DNA of 64,000 bases from assembly GCA_963696545.1 (NCBI GenBank), contig CAVOKQ010000016.1, positions 143,560-207,559 of the forward strand. Reading direction: 5' to 3'. Below, piece by piece: positions 35,352-44,571 of the stretch. The DNA is from RPQJ01 sp963696545 (GTDB lineage: Bacteria; Pseudomonadota; Gammaproteobacteria; Steroidobacterales; Steroidobacteraceae). The notes beneath the pieces were generated by a model that was not told the DNA's origin, did not search any database, and was given only the letters and a program-made list of their open reading frames with translations. The first letter of the stretch is position 1, and every line of letters begins with the position of its first letter. A program made the translations under genes and the position numbers.

Positions 35352-36278
35352 ATGTTGTTCATCGATCCGCACATTCACATGAGCGCCCGCACGACCGACG
35401 ACTACGAGCGCATGGCAGCCGCGGGAGTCGTCGCCGTCATCGAGCCTGCCTTCTGGCTCGGACAGCCGCGGACCAGCGTCGGCACGTTCGTCGACTACCT
35501 GTCGAGCCTGGTCGGGTGGGAACGCTTCCGGGCGTCGCAGTTCGGCATCCGCCACTACTGCACGATCGGCCTGAACAGCAAGGAGGCCAACAACGAAGCG
35601 CTCGCGGAGCAGGTGATGGACGTGCTGCCGCTGTTCCTCGGCAAGGAAGGCGTCGTGGCGGTCGGCGAGATCGGCTACGACGACCAGACGGCCGCAGAGG
35701 ACAAGTACTACCGCGCGCAACTCGCGCTCGCGCGCGAACTTGGCATGCTGGTGCAGGTGCACACGCCGCATCGCGACAAGAAGCGCGGCACGTCGCGCAG
35801 CATGGACGTCGCGCTCGAGATGGGATTGGAACCGGGGCACGTGGTCATCGACCACAACAACGAGGAGACGGTCCAGGAAGTGCTGGATCGCGGCTTCTGG
35901 GCGGCCTTCACGCTGTATCCGCAGACCAAGATGGGCAACGAGCGGATGGTCGAGATCGCGCGGCGCTACGGCTCGCACCACATCTTCATCGACTCGAGCG
36001 CGGACTGGGGCAAGTCGGATCCGCTCGCGGTGCCGAAGACCGCGCGGCTGATGCTCGAGCGCGGTATCCCGCGCGCCGACGTCGAGGCGATCTGCTATGG
36101 CAATGCGCTTGCGGCCTTCGCCCAGAGCGGGCAGATCAGCGAGCAGCACTGGCTCGAGCCTCGGCCGCGCGATGAGCGGCTGCTGTTCGAGGGCAATTCG
36201 GTGCTGCGCGGACAGGAGCCACGCGTGGAGGAGCTGCCCGTGATTCCGGAGCGCGACGAGCGCCTGCTGATCGAATGA
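35352..36278 (+). CDS. eboB: EboB, TatD-like metal-dependent hydrolase
   Basis: There are 308 residues of the amidohydrolase/TatD barrel. The metal motifs are FIDPHIHMSARTTDDYERM at the start, GVVAVGEIGYDDQT near 105, MLVQVHTPHRDKKRG near 135 and VVIDHNNEETV near 165, with a last Asp region FIDSSADWGKSDP near 215. The substrate is unknown; within ebo clusters it is the TatD-family member. The gene lies 20 bases after eboA. Confidence 0.88.
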   Translation: MLFIDPHIHMSARTTDDYERMAAAGVVAVIEPAFWLGQPRTSVGTFVDYLSSLVGWERFRASQFGIRHYCTIGLNSKEANNEALAEQVMDVLPLFLGKEGVVAVGEIGYDDQTAAEDKYYRAQLALARELGMLVQVHTPHRDKKRGTSRSMDVALEMGLEPGHVVIDHNNEETVQEVLDRGFWAAFTLYPQTKMGNERMVEIARRYGSHHIFIDSSADWGKSDPLAVPKTARLMLERGIPRADVEAICYGNALAAFAQSGQISEQHWLEPRPRDERLLFEGNSVLRGQEPRVEELPVIPERDERLLIE

Positions 36279-36306
36279 ACAACGTGCCGGAACTGGGGAC
36301 AACAAC

Positions 36307-37512
36307 ATGAACACCGAGACGGCGAAAATCCTCGAACTGCCGGGTGCGGCGGTCTACGAGCAGGAATTCACGCTCCGCTACAGCTACCCGGTGCATTTCA
36401 CCGCCGGAGTGTTCGCGCGGGACAATCTGACTTTCGTGCATGCGCTCAGCCGCTCGGAGCCTGACAAGCGGCACCGATTCGTCGTGTTCATCGACGGCAA
36501 CGTTGCGGCCAGCTGGCCGGCGCTGACGCATTCGATCGCCGCGTACGCCCAGGAGCACGCGGAATCGCTCGAGCTGGTCGCGGCACCCGAGATCCTGCCG
36601 GCCGGCGAGCAGGTCAAGAACGATCCCGCACTGGTGACGCGCCTGCAGCAGCGGCTGGCCGACCTCGCGATCGACCGGCATTCCTACGTCGTCGGCATCG
36701 GCGGAGGCGCATTGCTCGATCTCGCCGGTTACGTCGCCGCGACGACGCACCGTGGCGTGCGGCACGTACGGCTGCCAACGACAGTGCTGGCGCAGAACGA
36801 TGCCGGCATCGGCGTCAAGAACGGCGTCAATGCCTTCGGCCGGAAGAACTTTCTCGGTACCTTCGCGCCGCCGCATGCGGTCCTGAACGACGCGGATTTC
36901 CTGCGAACGCTGCATCCACGCGACCGGATCTCCGGTGTCGCCGAGGCCGTGAAGGTTGCGTTGATCCGGGATCGCACTTTCTTCGAGTGGCTCGAATCCA
37001 GCGCCGACTCGCTGCGCGAATTCGCGCCAGCCGCCACGTCACGGATGATTCGCCGCTGCGCTGAACTACACCTGCGCCAGATCACGGGGGGCGGGGATGC
37101 GTTCGAATCGGGCAACGGCCGACCGCTCGACTACGGGCACTGGGCCGCGCACCGGCTCGAAGCGCTGACGGCCCACGAGCTGCGTCACGGTGAGGCGGTT
37201 GCGATCGGCGTGGCGCTCGATACCCGCTACTCGGTGCAGGCGGGCATGCTCGCCGCGGGAACGGACGACCGGGTCCACCGCACGCTGAAGCGGCTCGGAT
37301 TCCACCTGTGGCACCCGGCGATCGAGGCGAAAGACTCTGCCGGGCGAGTGCTGCTGCTCGATGGCATCGAGGAGTTCCGCGAGCACCTTGGCGGTGAGCT
37401 GTCGGTCACGATGCTGACCGAGATCGGTCGCGGCGTCGACGTGCACACTCTCGATCGAGCCGAAGTGCTGCGCGCGATGGCGTGGCTGCGGCGCAAAGAG
37501 ATCGGTCAGTGA
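36307..37512 (+). CDS. eboD: EboD, 3-dehydroquinate-synthase-like sugar phosphate cyclase
   Basis: There are 401 residues of the DHQ synthase superfamily. NAD-binding GIGGGALLDLAGYVAATTHRG, then LPTTVLAQNDAGIGVKNG and GRKNFLGTF. Zinc ligands are the Glu of ISGVAEAVKVALI, the His of LDYGHWAAHRLE and the His of LRHGEAVAIGVA. The reaction is probably cyclisation of a sugar or keto-acid phosphate, but EboD need not make dehydroquinate. It lies 28 bases after eboB and overlaps eboE by GTGA. Confidence 0.88.
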   Translation: MNTETAKILELPGAAVYEQEFTLRYSYPVHFTAGVFARDNLTFVHALSRSEPDKRHRFVVFIDGNVAASWPALTHSIAAYAQEHAESLELVAAPEILPAGEQVKNDPALVTRLQQRLADLAIDRHSYVVGIGGGALLDLAGYVAATTHRGVRHVRLPTTVLAQNDAGIGVKNGVNAFGRKNFLGTFAPPHAVLNDADFLRTLHPRDRISGVAEAVKVALIRDRTFFEWLESSADSLREFAPAATSRMIRRCAELHLRQITGGGDAFESGNGRPLDYGHWAAHRLEALTAHELRHGEAVAIGVALDTRYSVQAGMLAAGTDDRVHRTLKRLGFHLWHPAIEAKDSAGRVLLLDGIEEFREHLGGELSVTMLTEIGRGVDVHTLDRAEVLRAMAWLRRKEIGQ

Positions 37513-38705
37513 AGGCAGCCGGCAGCGATCTTACTTATTGCACGAACATCCACCCGGGGGAGTCCTGGGAAGAGATCAGCGGCAACCTGCGGCGCTTCCT
37601 GCCGTCGATCAAGCATCGCGTCTCGGGCGACGAACACTTCGGTATCGGTCTGCGACTCTCGGCCGTCGCTGCGCAGGCACTTTGCCAGCCTGCGGTGATG
37701 CAGCAGTTCTCGGAGTTCATGGCCGACGAGAACCTGTATGTCGCAACGATCAATGGCTTTCCGTACGGACCGTTCCACGGCGCCAGAGTGAAGGAGGGCG
37801 TGTACCTGCCCGACTGGCGTGACGAGGCCCGACTCGACTACTCGAACCTGCTTGCAGACCTGTTCGCACAGTGGTTGAGCCAGGCGGGCCGATCGACCGG
37901 CAGCATCAGCACCGTGCCCGGGGCTTTCAAGCCGAACGCCGCGACCAGGGCCGACGTCGATCGCATCGTGGAGATGCTGATCCGGCACGCGGCGCATCTC
38001 GTCTCGATCGAGCGGGCCACCGGCTGTCGCGTCGTGCTCGCGCTCGAGCCTGAGCCCTGCTGCTTGCTCGAGACGATCGACGAAACCGTGCGGTTCTTCC
38101 GCGACTCACTGCACTCCCCGGCAGCGGCGGCGCGACTTGCGGAACTGACCAGCCTCGATCGTGTCGCGGCGGAGCGAGCGCTGCGCAATCACCTGGGCGT
38201 GTGCCTCGACCTCTGCCACGCCGCTGTGGAATTCGAGTCGGCGGCGGGCTGCGTCGATGCGCTCGAGAGTGCGGGCATTGCGATCGCGAAGATCCAGGTC
38301 ACGGCCGGGCTGCGCGTGGATCGGGTGACCGCGGCGTCCCTGGATGCATTGCGTGTGTTCGACGATGCGATCTACCTGCACCAGGTCGTCGAGCGGCGCA
38401 GCGGCGGCGCGCTGATCCGATACAGTGATCTCGGCGAGGCCCTGGCCTCGACTGGCTGGCGCGACGGCGGCAGCGAGTGGCGGATTCATTTCCACGTGCC
38501 GGTGTTCATCGACAAGCTGGAAGGGTTCACGTCGACGCAGGAGTTCGTGCGCGAGATGCTGCAATTGCAGCGCCGGCGGCTTCGCACGGCGCAGCTCGAG
38601 GTCGAGACGTATACGTGGTCGGTGCTGCCGGCGCAGTATCGCGATCTGCCACTCGAGGACGCGATCGCGCGCGAGCTCACCTGGGTGCAGGGGGAACTGT
38701 CTTGA
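37509..38705 (+). CDS. eboE: EboE, metabolite traffic protein with xylose-isomerase-like barrel
   Basis: There are 398 residues with a GTG start that overlaps the eboD stop. The opening LTYCTNIHPGESWEEISGNL is characteristic of EboE. The AP-endonuclease-2/xylose-isomerase-like barrel includes ATINGFPYGPFHG, LALEPEPCCLLETIDETV and GVCLDLCHAAVEFESA, positions where metal ligands are expected. No activity is known; the family name reflects its tie to metabolite movement in ebo clusters. It overlaps eboC by TTGA. Confidence 0.87.
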   Translation: MKAAGSDLTYCTNIHPGESWEEISGNLRRFLPSIKHRVSGDEHFGIGLRLSAVAAQALCQPAVMQQFSEFMADENLYVATINGFPYGPFHGARVKEGVYLPDWRDEARLDYSNLLADLFAQWLSQAGRSTGSISTVPGAFKPNAATRADVDRIVEMLIRHAAHLVSIERATGCRVVLALEPEPCCLLETIDETVRFFRDSLHSPAAAARLAELTSLDRVAAERALRNHLGVCLDLCHAAVEFESAAGCVDALESAGIAIAKIQVTAGLRVDRVTAASLDALRVFDDAIYLHQVVERRSGGALIRYSDLGEALASTGWRDGGSEWRIHFHVPVFIDKLEGFTSTQEFVREMLQLQRRRLRTAQLEVETYTWSVLPAQYRDLPLEDAIARELTWVQGELS

Positions 38706-39574
38706 AATTGAGCGACGCACTGACGCTGGGCCGCGTGTCGAACCTGCCGACCGTCTGGACCAACACGCTTGCCGGCATCGTGCTCGCGGGTGGTGCGCTC
38801 GATGACGCGCGGCTCTTGCCGCTGATGCTCTCGCTCTCGCTCTGCTACGTGGCCGGCATGTTCCTGAACGACGCGTTCGACCGCGAGTTCGACGCACGGC
38901 ACCGGCGCGAGCGGCCGATTCCCGCGAGGCGGGCGACACCGACCGAGGTGTTCGGCTTCGGGTTCGGCATGCTGGCCGCGGGTATCGCGCTGCTGGCGTG
39001 GATCGGATTCGGCACACCGGGCGGCACCGGATGGCGTCCGGTTGCTTGCGGTGGGGTGCTCGCCGCGACGATCGTCTTCTACGATTTCTACCACAAGCAG
39101 AATCCGCTGAGCCCTGTGGTGATGGGCCTCTGTCGGATGCTCGTGTATGTCACCGCTGCATACGCCGTGGTCGCGACACCGCCTCGCGAGGTATTCGTGA
39201 TGGCGCTGCTGCTGCTCAGTTACCTGGTCGGCCTGACGTACGTCGCGAAGCAGGAGCACCTGGGCCGGATCGGCAATCTCTGGCCGCTCGTGTTCCTGGG
39301 GCTGCCGCTGATGTGGAGCGCCGGTGCGGCGGCCGGGGGTCGCTGGACGGCGGCGCTCTGGATCATGCTGGCTGCCTGGCTGGTGTACGCACTGTCGTTC
39401 CTGAAGCGACGCGGCCCGGGCGACGTGCCGAGGGCGGTCGGCAATCTTCTTGCGGGCATCTGCCTCTGGGACGCGCTGGTCATGGCTGCGGCCGGCTCGG
39501 TTGGCGGGGCTTCGCTGGCGCTCGTGTTCTTCGCGCTGACACTGTTGCTGCAGCGACGCATCGCGCCGACCTGA
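38702..39574 (+). CDS. eboC: EboC, UbiA-family prenyltransferase-like membrane protein
   Basis: There are 290 residues with eight or nine membrane helices and a TTG start inside the eboE stop. The first Asp-rich motif of UbiA enzymes is intact (NDAFDREFDARHRRERPIP, N-D-x2-D-x3-D). The second, usually an Asp-rich D-x3-D, is replaced by YDFYHKQNPLSP. It probably binds an isoprenoid diphosphate in the membrane; the acceptor is unknown. With the IPP isomerase-like gene upstream, an isoprenoid step is suggested. Confidence 0.85.
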   Translation: MKLSDALTLGRVSNLPTVWTNTLAGIVLAGGALDDARLLPLMLSLSLCYVAGMFLNDAFDREFDARHRRERPIPARRATPTEVFGFGFGMLAAGIALLAWIGFGTPGGTGWRPVACGGVLAATIVFYDFYHKQNPLSPVVMGLCRMLVYVTAAYAVVATPPREVFVMALLLLSYLVGLTYVAKQEHLGRIGNLWPLVFLGLPLMWSAGAAAGGRWTAALWIMLAAWLVYALSFLKRRGPGDVPRAVGNLLAGICLWDALVMAAAGSVGGASLALVFFALTLLLQRRIAPT

Positions 39575-39608
39575 GCGCCGAGCCGATCCCGTCGGCTAAC
39601 ATCGACGC

Positions 39609-40490
39609 ATGAAACAGAGCCTCGCGGCCGCGCTGTCCAGGGCGACTGGCCGCCGTGCCGCAGCCGAGCCGGACGCTTCCGTCGGCGGCGGCAGCATCAA
39701 TGAATGCTATCGCTGGGCCAGTGACCAGGGGCCGCTGTTCGTCAAGATCGCGTCGCGTGAGCGGCTGGCGATGTTCGAGGCCGAGGCGGAAGGGCTTGGT
39801 GAGCTTGCAGCGGCTCAGGCGCTACGAGTGCCGCAGGTGCTCGGGCGCGGCGAAGCGGCCGGGCAGTCGTTCCTCGCGCTTGAGTGGATAGAGTTCGGGG
39901 CATGCTCGGCCAGCAGCGAACGATTGTTGGGCGAGCAGCTCGCGGCCCAGCATCGTGTGACGTCATCCGCTTTCGGCTGGCGCCGCGACAACACCATCGG
40001 CAGCACGCCGCAGGTCAATGCCCCGGAGCGGGACTGGGTGTGCTTCCTTGTCGAGCGACGGCTGCGGTTCCAGCTGGAACTCGCCGCGCGCAACGGTCAC
40101 GAAGGACGACTAATCGAACGGGGCTCGCAGCTCTGCGAGCGAGCCGGACAGTTCTTCGCAACGTATCGCCCGGTGCCATCGCTGCTGCACGGCGATCTGT
40201 GGGGCGGCAACTGGGCGACCGATGCGGCAGGGCAACCGGTGATCTTCGACCCCGCCGTGTACTACGGCGACCGGGAGACCGACCTCGCGATGACGCACCT
40301 GTTCGGCGGCTTTGGCCGTGGGTTCTACGCGGCTTACGAGGCCGCATGGCCGCTCGACGCGGGCGCAGCGCCACGCCGGACGCTGTACAACCTGTATCAC
40401 GTGCTGAACCACCTGAACCTGTTCGGCGGTGGTTACCTGCGGCAGGCGCAATCGATGATCGACCAGTTGCTCGCGTTAACGCAGGTCTAG
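39609..40490 (+). CDS. Fructosamine/ketosamine-3-kinase family protein
   Basis: There are 293 residues of the protein-kinase-like fold. Visible are GGGSINECYRWASDQGPLFVKI (nucleotide loop and Lys), LALEWIEFG hinge, the catalytic loop LLHGDLWGGNWATD near 197, the metal-binding FDPAVYYGDRETDLAM, and the tail YNLYHVLNHLNLFGGGY, a family signature. These kinases phosphorylate glycated amines for repair. It lies 34 bases after eboC and may be in the same transcript; a role in the ebo pathway is possible but unsupported. Confidence 0.92.
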   Translation: MKQSLAAALSRATGRRAAAEPDASVGGGSINECYRWASDQGPLFVKIASRERLAMFEAEAEGLGELAAAQALRVPQVLGRGEAAGQSFLALEWIEFGACSASSERLLGEQLAAQHRVTSSAFGWRRDNTIGSTPQVNAPERDWVCFLVERRLRFQLELAARNGHEGRLIERGSQLCERAGQFFATYRPVPSLLHGDLWGGNWATDAAGQPVIFDPAVYYGDRETDLAMTHLFGGFGRGFYAAYEAAWPLDAGAAPRRTLYNLYHVLNHLNLFGGGYLRQAQSMIDQLLALTQV

Positions 40491-40518
40491 GGGCGCGGCA
40501 TCGAGCAAGGAAAAAGAA

Positions 40519-40551
40519 GACCGGGGCCAGGGCGCGGGCCCTGCCCCGGTC
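40519..40551. terminator. GC-rich hairpin after the ebo run
   Basis: GACCGGGGCCAGGGC and GCCCTGCCCCGGTC can pair as a long stem with one mismatch, 29 bases after the kinase stop. An A-rich run (AAGGAAAAAGAAGA) precedes it, so on the minus strand it would have a U-run. No T-run follows on the plus strand. The 40491-40812 gap otherwise shows only the promoter region of the symporter gene. Confidence 0.5.
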
Positions 40552-40812
40552 CGGGGGCCAAGTCGAGGACTTAACGCATCCGTCCCTGCTACCGATGCTC
40601 GGTTGATGCTGCCTCTCGCCGGTCCCTGAGAAGCCAGGCTCGTCCGGGGGTGGAACGTCCGTGGCGAGGGTGAGAATGACGGCCGCACCAGGCGCCAAGG
40701 TGACGGTTTCGTGAATTTTCCTTTGCATCTCTTGATGCTCTCGCGAGATGCTGCGCGCAGGTCATTGATTTGGGGGAGAGGTGCGGCGCCGATGCGCCAG
40801 TACCGCAGAAGC

Positions 40813-42240
40813 ATGAACAACATGCCCGTCATCGTCGGCACGATCGTCGTCTACATGGGAATCTGCCTCGTGCTCGGCTTCGTGGCGTACCGGCGCACCA
40901 CGAACCTCGCGGATTTCATCCTGGGCGGCAGGTCGCTCGGCAGCTGGGTGACGGCCTTCAGCGCCCAGGCATCCGACATGAGCGGCTGGCTGCTGATGGG
41001 GTTGCCGGGACTCGCCTACGTTGCGGGCGTGAATTCGATCTGGCTGGTGCTCGGACTGGTCGTCGGCACCTACCTGAACTGGAAGTTCATCGCGGCACCG
41101 CTCCGGACGCGCACCGAGCAGCTCGGCAACTCGCTGACGATGCCGGATTATTTCGAGCGCCGGTTCAACGACGGCACGCGGGTGCTGCGCACGCTGACCG
41201 CGTTCTTCATCCTCGTGTTCTTCACTTTCTACACGAGCTCCGGCTTCGTCGCGACCGGCCGGCTGTTCGAGTCGCTGTTCGGCATGCACTATCACGACGC
41301 GATGTTCTGGGGCAGCATCGTGATGCTGGCCTACACGTTCTTCGGCGGGTTCCTCGCCGTGAGCTGGTCCGACGTGCTGCAGGGCACGCTGATGTTCATC
41401 GCGCTGGTGATGGTCGCGACGATGGGTGTGGCGATGACGGGCGGACTCGGCGACATGACCGCCGCGCTCGAAGCGCGCAATCCTGCGCTGCTCGATCCGT
41501 TCATCGGCAGCGACGGGCAGGCGATCGGCTGGATCGGCGTGCTGTCGCTGGTCGCATGGGGACTCGGCTATCCGGGGCAGCCGCACATCCTCGCGCGGTT
41601 CATGGCGATCCGGAATCCCGGCGAGATGCCGACCGCGCGGCGAGTGGCGATGGGCTGGGTCATCGTCGTGCTGGTCGCGGCGATCGTCGTGGGTCTCGCG
41701 GGCGTGCTGCTGCTCGAACCGCCGCTTGCCGGTGCGGACAGCGAGAAGGTGTTCATCGTGATGGCGGGCAACTACCTGCATCCCGTGCTTGCGGGCATCT
41801 GCATGTCCGGCATCCTGGCCGCGATCATGAGCACCGCGTCGGCGCAGCTGCTGGTGGCGTCGTCGGCTTTCGCGGAGGATTTCTACAAGGGGATCTTCCG
41901 CCGCAATCCGGGGCGCGCCGAGCTGCTGTGGGTCGGGCGGGGCACGGTGCTCGCGATCGCGGTGCTCGCCTACCTGCTGGCGCTGAATCCCGACAGCAAG
42001 GTGCTCGACCTCGTCGCATGGGCGTGGGCCGGATTCGGTGCGGCGTTCGGCCCGGCGATCGTGCTGTCGCTGCACTGGGACCGCATGACGCGCAACGGCG
42101 CGCTGGCTGGAATCATCGTCGGCGGGCTGACCGTGATCCTTTGGAAGCAGGGCAGCGGCGGGATCTTCGAGCTGTACGAGATGGTGCCTGGCGTGCTCTT
42201 CAGCACGATCGCCATCTGGGCCTTCAGCAGGAAGAAATAG
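40813..42240 (+). CDS. putP: Sodium/proline symporter (SSS family)
   Basis: There are 475 residues and about 13 membrane helices. SSS hallmarks are FILGGRSLGSWVTAFSAQAS, DMSGWLLMGLPGLAYVAG, GYPGQPHILARFMAIR and GILAAIMSTASAQLLVASSA, all close to PutP. It imports proline with sodium. An ATG at 40792 is in frame after GGGGGAGAGG; I prefer 40813 because PutP proteins start a few residues before helix 1. The last codons (RKK, then TAG) lie in repeat copy B. Confidence 0.9.
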   Translation: MNNMPVIVGTIVVYMGICLVLGFVAYRRTTNLADFILGGRSLGSWVTAFSAQASDMSGWLLMGLPGLAYVAGVNSIWLVLGLVVGTYLNWKFIAAPLRTRTEQLGNSLTMPDYFERRFNDGTRVLRTLTAFFILVFFTFYTSSGFVATGRLFESLFGMHYHDAMFWGSIVMLAYTFFGGFLAVSWSDVLQGTLMFIALVMVATMGVAMTGGLGDMTAALEARNPALLDPFIGSDGQAIGWIGVLSLVAWGLGYPGQPHILARFMAIRNPGEMPTARRVAMGWVIVVLVAAIVVGLAGVLLLEPPLAGADSEKVFIVMAGNYLHPVLAGICMSGILAAIMSTASAQLLVASSAFAEDFYKGIFRRNPGRAELLWVGRGTVLAIAVLAYLLALNPDSKVLDLVAWAWAGFGAAFGPAIVLSLHWDRMTRNGALAGIIVGGLTVILWKQGSGGIFELYEMVPGVLFSTIAIWAFSRKK

Positions 42241-42296
42241 GTGCCAGGCACCGAATTTCCGAGTGGAAATTCGGTGCCTGGCACCTATTTCTTCCT
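42229..42296. repeat. Inverted-repeat element, copy B
   Basis: Perfect 32-base arms (42229-42260 and 42265-42296) are separated by only 4 bases (GAGT). The core is GGTGCC(A/T)GGCACC and the outer flank AGGAAGAAATAG, unlike copy A outside the core yet identical in both arms. The left TAG is the putP stop. The right arm ends 2 bases inside the stop codon of the convergent aldehyde dehydrogenase. Confidence 0.9.
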
Positions 42297-43728
42297 AAAG
42301 CTTCGCCATCACGTGGCGCACGACGGTGTAGTCCTCGAGCGCGTACATCGACAGGTCCTTGCCGTAGCCAGAGCGCTTCAGGCCGCCGTGCGGCATCTCG
42401 CTCACCAGCATGAAGTGCGTGTTGATCCACGTGCAGCCGTACTGCAGGCGTGACGCGACCGCCAGCGCCTTGCCCACGTCCTGCGTCCACACCGACGACG
42501 CGAGCCCGTAGTCCGAATCGTTCGCCCACGTGACGGCCTGGTCGACGTCGGTGAAGCGCGTCACCGACACCACGGGACCGAACACCTCCCGCTGCACGAT
42601 CTCGTCTGACTGCCGTGCACCCGCGATCACGGTCGGCTCATAGAAGAAGCCGCCACCCACGCCCGCGTTGCCGCCGGCGGTGACTTCGATGTGCTTCCGC
42701 CTCCGAGCGCGCGCAACGAAGCCCGCGACGCGATCGCGCTGCTCGGCGCTGATCAGCGGGCCCATCTCGACGTCCTTCGCGGTCTGCAGACCCGTCTTGA
42801 TGGTGCTCACGGCCGATGACAGGTCTGCAACCAGCCGGTCGTAGACCTTCGCGCCAGCGTAGATCCGGCACGCCGCCGTGCAGTCCTGTCCTGCGTTGTA
42901 GTAGCCGAACGTCCTCACGCCCGACACCACCGACTCGACGTCGGCATCGTCGAACACGATTACCGGCGCCTTGCCACCAAGCTCGAGGTGCGTGCGCTTG
43001 ATGCCGTCGCTCGCCTGGCCGAGGATCCGCGCGCCGGTCGCGACGTCGCCGGTCAGCGAGATCATCCGCACGTTCGGGTGTTTCGTCAGCGGCGCACCAA
43101 CTGAACGCCCGCGACCACAGACGATATTGACGACGCCGGCCGGGAAGATCTCCGCCAGCAGTTCGCCGAGCTTCAACGCCGTGAGCGGCGTCTGCTCCGA
43201 CGGCTTCAGCACGCACGTGTTGCCCGCCGCGAGCGCCGGACCGAGCTTCCAAGCCGCCATCATCAGCGGGTAGTTCCACGGTGCGATCGATGCCACGACA
43301 CCGACCGGGTCACGGCGGATCATGCTCGTGAAACCCGACAGGTACTCGCCCGCGACGGCACCCGTCATCGTGCGGCATGCTCCCGCAAAGAACCGGAACA
43401 CGTCCGCGATGGCCGGGATCTCGTCGTTCAGCGCAGCGGGCAGCGGCTTGCCGCAGTTCAGCGACTCGAGCTTCGCGAACGCCGGGCCATCGGCTTCGAT
43501 CCGATCCGCGAGCTTCAGCAGCAGCGTCGCGCGATCCTTCGGGGCCGTCCGCGCCCACCCGTCGAAGGCCGCATCGGCCGCCTTGACCGCGGCGTCGATC
43601 TGGCCGCGCGATGCCTCGGGCACCTTGGCGAGCACCTTGCCCGTGGACGGGTTCAGCACTTCCTCGACCTTGCCTTCGCCTGCGACGAGCTTGCCGTTGA
43701 TCAGTAGTCGGGTTTGCATGTCAGCCAT
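42295..43728 (-). CDS. Gamma-aminobutyraldehyde dehydrogenase (aldehyde dehydrogenase family)
   Basis: There are 477 residues of NAD(P)-dependent aldehyde dehydrogenase. Motifs: ASIAPWNYPLMMAAWKLGPALAAG, the catalytic Glu in THLELGGKAPVIVFDD near 255, the nucleophile Cys in YYNAGQDCTAACRIYAG near 288, and HGGLKRSGYGKDLS. The GQDCTA form with the adjoining putrescine transporter points to 4-aminobutanal oxidation to GABA (PatD-type). It is the last gene of the putrescine operon, 33 bases after the permease stop. Confidence 0.87.
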   Translation of the reverse strand: MADMQTRLLINGKLVAGEGKVEEVLNPSTGKVLAKVPEASRGQIDAAVKAADAAFDGWARTAPKDRATLLLKLADRIEADGPAFAKLESLNCGKPLPAALNDEIPAIADVFRFFAGACRTMTGAVAGEYLSGFTSMIRRDPVGVVASIAPWNYPLMMAAWKLGPALAAGNTCVLKPSEQTPLTALKLGELLAEIFPAGVVNIVCGRGRSVGAPLTKHPNVRMISLTGDVATGARILGQASDGIKRTHLELGGKAPVIVFDDADVESVVSGVRTFGYYNAGQDCTAACRIYAGAKVYDRLVADLSSAVSTIKTGLQTAKDVEMGPLISAEQRDRVAGFVARARRRKHIEVTAGGNAGVGGGFFYEPTVIAGARQSDEIVQREVFGPVVSVTRFTDVDQAVTWANDSDYGLASSVWTQDVGKALAVASRLQYGCTWINTHFMLVSEMPHGGLKRSGYGKDLSMYALEDYTVVRHVMAKL

Positions 43729-43761
43729 CTCCTCGATGAACGGTCCCGGACGGGGCGCGGC

Positions 43762-44571
43762 TCAGGCGCCGCCCTGTTCGTCCGGCTTGGTCAGATAGTA
43801 AGCGAGCAGGATCGGTATCAGCGTCACGAGGATCACGATCACCGCGACCACGTTGGTGATCGGCCTGTCGCGGGGCCGGAACAGCTCGCTGTAGAACCAG
43901 ATCGGCAGCGTCTGCTGGTGACCGGCGGTGAACAGCGTGACGATGATCTCGTCGAACGACAGCGCGAATGCAAGCATGCCGCCCGCGAGCAGCGCGCTTG
44001 CGATCTGCGGCAGCAGCACGTAACGGAACGTTTGCAGTCCGTCAGCGCCGAGGTCCATCGACGCCTCGACCCAGCTCGTGGGCATGCGCCGCAATCGCGC
44101 GACGACGTTGTTGTAGACGATCACCAGGCAGAACGTCGCATGACCGGCGACGATGGTCCAGAAACTCGGCTCGAGCCCGAGGCTGCGAATCCCGGCGAGC
44201 AGCGCGAGGCCGGTGATGATGCCGGGCAGCGCGATCGGCAGCACGAACAGCAGCGTGATCGATTCCTTGCCCGCAAACTGCCGTTTCGCGAGCGCGAACG
44301 CCGCAAGCGTGCCGAGCAGCAGCGCAATGGCCGTCGCCGCAAGGGCGACCACGATCGACAGCCGCATCGCCGCCCATATGTCGTCGCGCGCGAACGCAAC
44401 GTCGAACCAGTGCAGCGTCAGGCCCGGCGGCGGGAACTGGTATGTGCGGTCCTCGGTGGTGAACGCATAAAGCACGATCACCCACACCGGTGCGTGCAGG
44501 AATATGAGTCCCGCCGCCGCAGCGAGCTTCTGTCCCAGCGATGCGCGGTTCCAGTCATGCCTAGAGCGCAT
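43762..44571 (-). CDS. potI: Putrescine/spermidine ABC transporter permease (PotI type)
   Basis: There are 269 residues with six membrane helices. The EAA loop is SWVEASMDLGADGLQTFRYVLLPQI near residue 165, where the ATPase docks. The N-terminus has FLHAPVWVIVLYAFTTEDRT. It pairs with the PotH-like permease; its start overlaps potH by 11 bases. Confidence 0.9.
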   Translation of the reverse strand: MRSRHDWNRASLGQKLAAAAGLIFLHAPVWVIVLYAFTTEDRTYQFPPPGLTLHWFDVAFARDDIWAAMRLSIVVALAATAIALLLGTLAAFALAKRQFAGKESITLLFVLPIALPGIITGLALLAGIRSLGLEPSFWTIVAGHATFCLVIVYNNVVARLRRMPTSWVEASMDLGADGLQTFRYVLLPQIASALLAGGMLAFALSFDEIIVTLFTAGHQQTLPIWFYSELFRPRDRPITNVVAVIVILVTLIPILLAYYLTKPDEQGGA

